A stretch of 64,000 nt of DNA from Acidobacteriaceae bacterium (lineage in GTDB: Bacteria; Acidobacteriota; Terriglobia; Terriglobales; Acidobacteriaceae), in assembly GCA_030037545.1 (NCBI GenBank), contig JASHRF010000107.1:1-64000 (forward strand). The letters run 5' to 3'. The translations under genes and the position numbers were made by a program. The number at the start of each line of letters is the position of its first letter. Position 1 is the stretch's first letter. Positions 26,926 to 33,816 of the stretch are shown here, one piece after another. The notes beneath the pieces were generated by a model. The model ran no database searches, had not been told where the DNA came from, and was given only the letters and a program-made list of their open reading frames with translations.

Positions 26926-27576
26926 CTATTTCCTCTTCCTCACGTTGGCCAGCACCTTTAAGTAGGCGCGGGCTGTTTCGGTGATGGTTTCCGGCTTGCC
27001 CGCGTCGATGGCGGCCAGATTCACCAGGTCGGAGCCCACGCCAAGTGCACGCGCGCCGGCTGTGATGAAACTTTCCGCCGTCTGCAGCGTGACGCCGCCA
27101 CTGGGAATGATTTTCAGTTGCGGGAAAGGCGCGAGCAGGGATTTCAAATAGCTCGCGCCTCCAACCGCCGAGCAGGGAAAGATCTTCACGTAGTCCGCGC
27201 CCGCATTCCATGCGGTGATGGCTTCAGTGGGCGTGAGCGCGCCGGGGCACGACAGCTTGCCGTTTTTCTTCGTCACCGCGATGACTTCCGGGTGCAGGCT
27301 GGGGCTGACCACAAATTCCGCGCCCGCATCGATGGTGGCCCGCGCCTGTCCGGCGGTGGTGACGGTGCCGGAACCGAGCAGGAGCTTCGCGCCGTATTCC
27401 CTTTTCAGTTCTTTCAACAATTCAACCGCGCCAGGGACCGTCATGGTGACTTCCACGATCGTCACACCGCCGGCCATCATGGCATCGACTACTGCTCGAC
27501 CCTGCGCCGCGCTCCTGGCGCGCAGAACAGGAATGAGCCCGATGCGCTCAATGAATTCCTGGGTGGTTTCGGACAT
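26926..27576 (-). CDS. eda: 2-keto-3-deoxy-6-phosphogluconate aldolase
   Basis: The 216-residue protein starts at ATG 27574-27576, with GAGGGA upstream. The class I KDPG/KHG aldolase features are visible: the catalytic Glu in IVEVTMTVPG, the GSGTVTTAGQARAT motif, VSPSLHPEVI, and the Schiff-base Lys in YVKIFPCSAVGG. The enzyme cleaves 2-keto-3-deoxy-6-phosphogluconate to pyruvate and glyceraldehyde-3-phosphate. The KDG kinase gene 69 bp upstream on the same strand supplies its substrate, forming the lower part of uronate or Entner-Doudoroff breakdown. Confidence 0.92.
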   Translation of the reverse strand: MSETTQEFIERIGLIPVLRARSAAQGRAVVDAMMAGGVTIVEVTMTVPGAVELLKELKREYGAKLLLGSGTVTTAGQARATIDAGAEFVVSPSLHPEVIAVTKKNGKLSCPGALTPTEAITAWNAGADYVKIFPCSAVGGASYLKSLLAPFPQLKIIPSGGVTLQTAESFITAGARALGVGSDLVNLAAIDAGKPETITETARAYLKVLANVRKRK

Positions 27577-27645
27577 GGTGAATCCCTCAGAAGTAGCCGG
27601 TGAGCGGGTCAACAAGCCAGCGAGTTAGCAAGCCGGCAAATCGGC

Positions 27646-28785
27646 CTATCGGGTGATGCGCGCGGACCCGCCCTTGATAGCGCGCTCCACTTCGGCCAGC
27701 GTGGCCATGCTGGTATCGCCGGGGGTGGTCATGGCCAGCGCGCCGTGGGCCACACCGCAGCGCATTGCGTATTCGATGCCCTTGCCGGCCAGCAATCCAT
27801 AAATCAGTCCCGATGCGAAGCTGTCGCCGCCTCCCACGCGGTCCAGAATTTCGATTTCGCGCTGCGGAACGTGGATGATGCGATCGTCTTCCGCCCCAGC
27901 GAACACAGATGGTTTGCCGGGGGCCGCGGTAACGAGCGCGATGGCGCCCCAGGAATTGCGGCTGGCGGTGTGCGCAGTGCGCAAAGTGCTGGCGACAAGC
28001 TTCAGATTGGGATACGCGGCCGCCATTCCGCGCAGCATCTCTTCGTAGCCGGCGATGGGCAACTCGACAAACTCTTCGCTCACGCCTTTCACTGTGACGC
28101 CGAGCATAGCGGAAAAATCTTCTTCGTTGCCGAGCAGCACGTCAACCTTGCGCACGATCTCGCGGTTGACTTCCTGGGCCCTGGCTTTTCCGCCCATGGA
28201 CTTCCACAGCGAGTCGCGGAAGTTGAGATCGTAGGAGACGGGCGTTTCAGATTTGCGCGCCGCATCCATGGCTTCGACGGCAACTTCAGCCGTAGTTGCG
28301 GAGAGCGCGGCGAAGATGCCGCCGGTATGCATCCATCTCGCCCCGTTTTCGTTGCCGAAGATCCACTCCCAGTTGAAGTCGCCCGGCTTGACATGGCTGA
28401 TGGCGGTGTGGCCGCGGTCGGAGCAACCGGCCGCGGCGCGCATGCCGTAGCCGCGCTCGGTGAAGTTGAGGCCGTTGCGAACGGAGCGGCCCACACCGTC
28501 ATAGGGCAGCCACTTTATCAGAGAAGCATCGACGCCGCCCTGGAGAATGAAATCCTCAACCAGCCGGCCGACGGGGTTGTCGGCGAGGGCGGTGACAATA
28601 CCGGTGCGCAGGCCGAAGCAGCGGCGCAGTCCGCGCGCGACGTTGTATTCGCCGCCGCCCTCCCACACCTGGAAGTGGCGCGCGGTGTGGATGCGACCCT
28701 CGCCGGGATCGAGCCGCAACATTACTTCGCCCAGGCTCAGACAATCCCAGCGGCGGTTCTCTTGAGGGATGGAGACTGGATTCAT
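27646..28785 (-). CDS. kdgK: PfkB-family sugar kinase, probably 2-keto-3-deoxygluconate kinase
   Basis: The 379-residue protein is a ribokinase/PfkB enzyme. It has GEVMLRLDPGEGRI at the N-terminus, the sugar-binding GGGEYNVARGLRR motif, and the catalytic-base motif DRVGGGDSFASGLIYG near residue 318. The order next to a KDPG aldolase supports phosphorylation of 2-keto-3-deoxygluconate from pectin or alginate breakdown. The length exceeds the usual 310-330 residues because of extra segments around 120-150. No strong Shine-Dalgarno is seen ahead of the ATG. Confidence 0.85.
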   Translation of the reverse strand: MNPVSIPQENRRWDCLSLGEVMLRLDPGEGRIHTARHFQVWEGGGEYNVARGLRRCFGLRTGIVTALADNPVGRLVEDFILQGGVDASLIKWLPYDGVGRSVRNGLNFTERGYGMRAAAGCSDRGHTAISHVKPGDFNWEWIFGNENGARWMHTGGIFAALSATTAEVAVEAMDAARKSETPVSYDLNFRDSLWKSMGGKARAQEVNREIVRKVDVLLGNEEDFSAMLGVTVKGVSEEFVELPIAGYEEMLRGMAAAYPNLKLVASTLRTAHTASRNSWGAIALVTAAPGKPSVFAGAEDDRIIHVPQREIEILDRVGGGDSFASGLIYGLLAGKGIEYAMRCGVAHGALAMTTPGDTSMATLAEVERAIKGGSARITR

Positions 28786-28899
28786 AATTACAGATACTTT
28801 AACGCATTACTCCGGGAGCGGGATGTGAGTGGCGAGTGTGGCTTGGCGTCGAGGGGTGCTTTCCAGGAGCCAAAGCCCAGGTCGTTTTGGCGGCGTTCA

Positions 28900-28921
28900 C
28901 GGCGCGACTAAAGTCGTGCCG
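28900..28921. repeat. Short hairpin repeat
   Basis: CGGCGCGACT (28900-28909) pairs with AGTCGTGCCG (28912-28921), with one G-T pair and a 2-nt spacer. It resembles the core of the MITE-like element at 7658-7829 (GGCACGGCTTAAGCCGTGCC). It lies in the divergent region between kdgK and the Gfo/Idh/MocA gene. Confidence 0.5.
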
Positions 28922-29016
28922 TTTCCAAGCATCGAGTTTCCGTGCAGCCTGCGGGGTCGTGCTTTTTCAAGACCGGGACCCGCCTGCGTTAGACTGGCAC
29001 GCGGAGGGGGAGACGC

Positions 29017-30162
29017 ATGACGGAGGCGCGTAAGTTGCGCATGGGGATGGTGGGTGGTGGGCCGGGAGCGTTTATCGGGCCGGTGCATCGCATTGCGGCG
29101 GAGATGGACGGCAAAATCGAACTGCTGGCAGGCGCATTTTCGCAGTCAGCGGAGCGTTCGCGCGAAGCGGGCGCGCGCTTCGGCATCGATCCCATGCGCG
29201 CCTACGCGGATTACCGGCAGATGATCGACGCCGAGCGCAAGCGGCGGGACGGCATCGACTTTATCGTTATCGCCACCCCCAATCATCTGCACCTGCCTAT
29301 CGCGAAAGCGGCGCTGGAGGCGGGAATTCCAGTGATGAGCGACAAGCCAGCCACAGCAACTTACGAGGAGGCGCTGGAGTTGGAAGCGGCGGTGCGCAAA
29401 GCCGGACTGCCCTACGGGCTAACGCATACTTATGCCGGCTACGCGATGGTGCGCGAGGCACGCGCTGTGTGCGCGGCAGGAAAGCTGGGGGCGATTCGCA
29501 AGGTCGCGGTGGAGTATTTTCAGGGATGGTTGAGCGGGCCGCTGGAAACCACCGGGCACAAACAGGCGGCGTGGCGATCGGATCCCGCGCGCAATGGGCC
29601 GGGCGGCGCGATCGGGGATATCGGCACGCACGCGTTTCATCTGCTGGAGTACGTGAGCGGGCTGAAAGTCGCAGCGCTGAACGCGACGCTGCGCCGCGTG
29701 GTGCCGGGCCGCCGGCTGGACGACGACTGCAATGCGTTTGTGCGCATGAATAACGGCGCGGCAGGCACGCTGGCCTGCTCGCAAGTAGCAGCGGGTGAAC
29801 GTAATGAACTGTTGCTGCGCATCTATGGTGAGAGCGGGTCGCTGGAATGGCAGCAGCAGGATCCGAACCGGCTGATGGTGAAGTGGCAGGACAGGCCGGA
29901 AGAGATTTATCACGCCGCAGCTGGATATTTGAGTGAGGATGCGCGCGCGGTGGCGCGGGTGCCCTCCGGCCATCCCGAAGGCTATCTTGAGGCGTTTGCG
30001 GTCCTGTACCGCGAGTTTGCGGAGGCGCTGGATGGGTGGAAGCAGGGCCATGCGAATCCGCTGCCGCCGACGCTGCCGGGAATCGAGGCCGGGGTGCGTG
30101 GAATGCGGTTTATTGAGCGCGCAATGGAGAGCCATGGGCGCGAAGGATGGGTTGAGTTCTGA
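29017..30162 (+). CDS. Gfo/Idh/MocA-family oxidoreductase
   Basis: The 381-residue protein starts at ATG 29017 behind GGGGGAG. The N-terminal NAD(P) Rossmann motif (MGMVGGGPGAFIGPVHRIAAEM) is followed by VIATPNHLHLPIAKAALEAG and DKPATATYEEA, the family signature with the catalytic EKP-like Lys. The C-terminal dimerisation half includes GGAIGDIGTHAFHLLEYV. Family members oxidise or reduce sugars and inositols. The next gene, 62 bp downstream, encodes a sugar isomerase/epimerase-like TIM barrel, a common pairing for catabolism of unusual sugars. Confidence 0.92.
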   Translation: MTEARKLRMGMVGGGPGAFIGPVHRIAAEMDGKIELLAGAFSQSAERSREAGARFGIDPMRAYADYRQMIDAERKRRDGIDFIVIATPNHLHLPIAKAALEAGIPVMSDKPATATYEEALELEAAVRKAGLPYGLTHTYAGYAMVREARAVCAAGKLGAIRKVAVEYFQGWLSGPLETTGHKQAAWRSDPARNGPGGAIGDIGTHAFHLLEYVSGLKVAALNATLRRVVPGRRLDDDCNAFVRMNNGAAGTLACSQVAAGERNELLLRIYGESGSLEWQQQDPNRLMVKWQDRPEEIYHAAAGYLSEDARAVARVPSGHPEGYLEAFAVLYREFAEALDGWKQGHANPLPPTLPGIEAGVRGMRFIERAMESHGREGWVEF

Positions 30163-30224
30163 AGGCGGCTTTCCGCTTCCAGCTCCCAGCTACCGACTCA
30201 TCAAATTGCGCGAGGAGCGCCATT

Positions 30225-31277
30225 ATGAAAAACATCAAAGGACCGGGGATTTTTCTGGCGCAGTTTGCGGGCGATGCGGCGCCGTTCAACACGCTTGAAG
30301 GGATGGCGGAGTGGGCGGCGGGACTGGGGTTCGTGGGCATTCAGATTCCGAGCTGGGACCGGCGGCTTTTCGATCTGGAGCAGGCGGCGGAGAGCCAGGC
30401 GTATTGCGACGAAGTGCGCGGGATCGCCGCGGAGGCGAGCGTCGAAATCACGGAGCTGTCGACACATCTGCAAGGGCAGCTTGTGGCCAGCCACCCGGCC
30501 TTCGATACGCTGCTGGACGGATTTGCGCCGGCAGAGATGGCGGGAGACGCCAAGGCGCGCACAGCCTGGGCCGCGCAGCAGTTGAAACATGCCGCCCGAG
30601 CCAGCCGCAATCTGGGCCTCACCGCGCACGCCACGTTTTCAGGAGCGCTGGCGTGGCCGTTTTTTTATCCGTGGCCGCAGCGGCCGGAGGGGCTGATCGA
30701 CGAGGCTTTTGAGGAGCTGGCGCGCCGCTGGACGCCGATTCTGAACGCCTTCGATGAGGTGGGCGTGGATGTGTGTTTCGAGCTGCACCCTGGCGAGGAC
30801 CTGCACGATGGCGTCAGCTTCGAGCGATTTGTCGCGGCGGTCGAGGATCATCCGCGCGCCAACATTCTCTACGATCCCAGCCACATGGTCTTGCAACAGA
30901 TGGATTACCTTGCGTTTCTCGATCTCTACCACCAGCGAGTGCGGGCGTTTCACGTGAAGGATGCGGAGTTCCGACCGAGCGGACGCGCCGGGGTTTACGG
31001 CGGCTACCAGGACTGGATCGAGCGGCCGGGACGGTTCCGCTCGCTGGGCGATGGGCAGATCGATTTCAAACAAATATTCAGCAAGATGGCGCAGTACGAT
31101 TATCCGGGCTGGGCGGTGCTGGAGTGGGAGTGCTGCATCAAGCATCCGAAGCAAGGCGCGGCGGAGGGAGCGGTGTTTATCCGCGACCATATCATTCGGG
31201 TGACGGATCGCGCGTTTGACGATTTTGCCGGCGGGAAGGCGGATGGGGAAAGAAACCGCAAGGTTCTGGGGTTGTGA
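30225..31277 (+). CDS. Sugar phosphate isomerase/epimerase-like TIM-barrel protein
   Basis: The 350-residue protein has AGGAG before the ATG. The xylose-isomerase-like barrel (AP-endonuclease-2 family) is seen in GFVGIQIPSWDRRLFDLEQA, ELSTHLQGQLVASHPAF, VCFELHPGEDLHDG (Glu and His metal ligands), ILYDPSHMVLQQMDY, FHVKDAEF and WAVLEWECC. Members isomerise or epimerise sugars and ketoses using a divalent metal. It probably forms an operon with the upstream dehydrogenase. The precise substrate is unknown. Confidence 0.9.
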   Translation: MKNIKGPGIFLAQFAGDAAPFNTLEGMAEWAAGLGFVGIQIPSWDRRLFDLEQAAESQAYCDEVRGIAAEASVEITELSTHLQGQLVASHPAFDTLLDGFAPAEMAGDAKARTAWAAQQLKHAARASRNLGLTAHATFSGALAWPFFYPWPQRPEGLIDEAFEELARRWTPILNAFDEVGVDVCFELHPGEDLHDGVSFERFVAAVEDHPRANILYDPSHMVLQQMDYLAFLDLYHQRVRAFHVKDAEFRPSGRAGVYGGYQDWIERPGRFRSLGDGQIDFKQIFSKMAQYDYPGWAVLEWECCIKHPKQGAAEGAVFIRDHIIRVTDRAFDDFAGGKADGERNRKVLGL

Positions 31278-31280
31278 ACT

Positions 31281-32297
31281 TCAGTCGTCCGGGGATTCGC
31301 CAATGGGTGACGCGATTCTGCCCGGCGCGACGATGCCGTACTTCACATCGAGAAACTCCCGCAGCGGATCGGGAAGCAACGCGGCCAGTTCCTGCCAGGT
31401 GAGCACTTTCAGGCGCACGCGCAGGTCTGCGCTTTTCACGGCTGCCATCACGGCAAACCACTCTTCGCAAAGGTCGGGGCGGCGCTGGTCGTACATCACG
31501 CAGAAACTGCAGTCGTTTGCGAAGGCAGCCAGAACGTTGCGGATCAACTGGCAGCTTGCATAGCCGGGCTGGCCAGGGGGAAGAACAAGCGGGTCGATGA
31601 CGGAAAACAAATGGGGGTCGCCGAGCTCGCTTTCAAACTCCTGCGATGCAATTTCAGGGAACTCGCTGGCCCTGCGCGGCCTTGCCGTTGCGATCTGGAC
31701 ACGCGGCAACAGGTCGCGGTCGAAGACCTCATCGAAATCGCGGTAGGATTCCACGATTCGCGCTTCGCGGCATTGAAAATCGGCCTCCGTGAGCTTGGCT
31801 TCGACGAGCAAGGACCCCAAGCGCATATCGACTTCGGTGCGGTCGAATCTCATTCTGCCGGGGCGGGTGTTGCGCAAGGGCACGCGCGCCTTCCATCCGA
31901 AGATTGGCTCGGCTCCATCCTGTACGCCCAGCGCGTTACGCAGCGCGGGCGATTCGCAAACTCCGGGCGCGCAGAAAATGTTCATCAGCAAGGCGTCGGA
32001 GCTCATGGAGGAGTCGAGCTCGCGCCAGCGCCGCGCCGAATCGAGGTGCGGTTTGGGAAGCGAGCGCGCTGCCTGGGCATGGATCTTGTCGAATCGCCGC
32101 AGCCACTGTGGACGCGAACAGATCGCAGCATATGCCGCGTCGAAAAAATTGCCATGGCGCCCGCCGTCAGCCTCATACACAATCACGGGCGCGCTGCCAT
32201 AGCTCTCAACGTGGGCGCGGCCGCGCGCGTAAAGGCGATTGCGAGCCGCCAGTTCGAGCCGCAGTTGGCTCGCATAGAAGGAGCGAAGCTCTGCCAT
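31281..32297 (-). CDS. Putative PD-(D/E)XK nuclease-fold protein
   Basis: The 338-residue protein has no export signal. Residues around 150-175 contain RTEVDMRLGSLLVEAKL: an Asp, then about nine residues, then Glu-Ala-Lys. This fits the PD-(D/E)XK nuclease core, and the preceding MNIFCAPGV...LRNALGV and following FCVMYDQRRPDLCEEW resemble the PGN_0703-like restriction-endonuclease group as I recall it. No methyltransferase or other defence gene is adjacent. It sits alone between sugar genes and pncB, so it may be a stray defence gene or a nuclease with a household role. Confidence 0.6.
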   Translation of the reverse strand: MAELRSFYASQLRLELAARNRLYARGRAHVESYGSAPVIVYEADGGRHGNFFDAAYAAICSRPQWLRRFDKIHAQAARSLPKPHLDSARRWRELDSSMSSDALLMNIFCAPGVCESPALRNALGVQDGAEPIFGWKARVPLRNTRPGRMRFDRTEVDMRLGSLLVEAKLTEADFQCREARIVESYRDFDEVFDRDLLPRVQIATARPRRASEFPEIASQEFESELGDPHLFSVIDPLVLPPGQPGYASCQLIRNVLAAFANDCSFCVMYDQRRPDLCEEWFAVMAAVKSADLRVRLKVLTWQELAALLPDPLREFLDVKYGIVAPGRIASPIGESPDD

Positions 32298-32389
32298 TCC
32301 TGAATCAGAGTACCGCTTTCGCAGATCGCAGGTTTCAGTGGTGAGAAAACCATGCCAAGCCGCGCCTGCCCGGCCCCGATCCCTGAAAC

Positions 32390-33775
32390 CTAAATAAAGA
32401 CGGGCGCGTCCGCCACGCCGGCTACGCCGAAGATGCGCCGGTAGCGCTCGGCTTGGTCAGGATCGCCGAGAGCTTTGGAAGGATTGTCGGAGAGCTTGAC
32501 GGCAGGGCGGCCGTCCACGTCAGTGAGCTTGCAAACCAGACTGATGGGGTCGAAGTCGCCGTCACCCTGTGGATTGCAGTTGCGGAAATCGTTGGTCAGC
32601 AGCGTTCCCCAGCCGGCGCTGAAGCGGATGCGGCGGCGCGGGGACCAACGGTTGGCGTCGAGAAAATCCGCCGCGGAGCGGAAGTCGTCGGGCGTGGCGC
32701 CGTTGAGAATGGTGCCCGCGAAGTAGGCGTGCAGTCCCAGGATCTGCTCCACATCGAGAGCGTCGGAGGCGATGAGGCGCTTTTGGCGCGCATCGCGGCC
32801 GCGGGCCTCGAGCCAGGCTATATATTCGTCGCCGGCAATATACGCGTCTTTACTGTCCATGCGCAGGCCGGTCCAGTTGGCTACCCAGGCGGGCGCGTTG
32901 CGCAAAAACTGCGTGGTGCCGAAGGTATCGGGGAGCAGGATCAGCAGCTCGCCCTGGTAGCTCTGCTGCCAGAGCTCCAGCAGGCGGTATTGCGCGCCGC
33001 GCAGTTGCTCGTCGTTGTTGGCCAGGGCGGCCATGGCCATGGGCAGCTCATGGCCATTGGTGCCGATGGCTTCAAGATCGTGCTTGTAGGCCAGAAAGGC
33101 GTTCGATGTGCCGGTAAAGCCAGCGCCCAGCGTGTCACGCATGGCGCTGACGACGTATTCGTGCCAGAGAAAACTGTGGCGGCGGCGGGCGCCGAAATCG
33201 CTCACGCTCAGATTGGGCACGCCGCGCAGGCGCGCCATTTTTTCCCAAAGGCGAGTTTTGGCCCGGGCGTAGAGGATGTCGAGCTCCAGCTCGCTGAGGC
33301 GCTTGAGGGCGGCGCGGGTTTTCAACTCGGCAATCTGCGAGAGAGCGTAAATCTCCCACATGGTCGTTTCCGACCAGAGGCCGTGAAAGCGGAGCGAGAC
33401 CTGGCCGTCCTGCACCGAGAGCTCGTAATCGGAGAGGCGAAAATCGTGCTCCAGCCAGTGCAGGAAGGCGGGATCGAAGATGCCGCGGCGGCCGTAAAAA
33501 GTGTTACCGGCCAGCCAGATCAGCTCCGAACGGCTGAAGCGCAGCTTGCGCGCGGCTTCCAGTTGCTCGCGCAGTTGCCGGATGGACACATGCTCGGCCA
33601 GGCGCACCAACGAGGTGCGGTTTATGAGCGTGAAGGTCGCGCGCGTGGCGGAAAAATGCTTCCAGATGAACTGGAGCATGAGCAGCTTGTAGAAATCGGT
33701 GTCGAGCAGGGAGCGGGTGATGGGATCAAGCTCCCAGTTGTGGTCGTGCGCGCGCCTGGCGAAATTGATAATCAC
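32390..33775 (-). CDS. pncB: Nicotinate phosphoribosyltransferase
   Basis: The 461-residue protein starts at GTG (33773-33775). Family features are ITRSLLDTDFYKLLMLQFIW at the N-terminus, VSDFGARRRHSFLWHE around 215, and GTSNAFLAYKHDLEAIGTNGHELPMA around 243, where the catalytic His is expected. LLPDTFGTTQFLR and FSAGWGTLLTNDF follow. The enzyme makes nicotinate mononucleotide from nicotinate and PRPP in the NAD salvage route. It lies 41 bp downstream of the rhamnosidase-like gene on the same strand, but a functional link is not apparent. Confidence 0.94.
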   Translation of the reverse strand: MIINFARRAHDHNWELDPITRSLLDTDFYKLLMLQFIWKHFSATRATFTLINRTSLVRLAEHVSIRQLREQLEAARKLRFSRSELIWLAGNTFYGRRGIFDPAFLHWLEHDFRLSDYELSVQDGQVSLRFHGLWSETTMWEIYALSQIAELKTRAALKRLSELELDILYARAKTRLWEKMARLRGVPNLSVSDFGARRRHSFLWHEYVVSAMRDTLGAGFTGTSNAFLAYKHDLEAIGTNGHELPMAMAALANNDEQLRGAQYRLLELWQQSYQGELLILLPDTFGTTQFLRNAPAWVANWTGLRMDSKDAYIAGDEYIAWLEARGRDARQKRLIASDALDVEQILGLHAYFAGTILNGATPDDFRSAADFLDANRWSPRRRIRFSAGWGTLLTNDFRNCNPQGDGDFDPISLVCKLTDVDGRPAVKLSDNPSKALGDPDQAERYRRIFGVAGVADAPVFI

Positions 33776-33816
33776 GTTGGTTTCACTCTAATTGAAACCG
33801 GCAAAGCACAGGAAGG

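Noticed and set aside
26760..26984. Short plus-strand open frame between the FAH gene and eda
   Set aside because: No ribosome site, low-complexity Ser/Arg composition and overlap with the eda 3' end.
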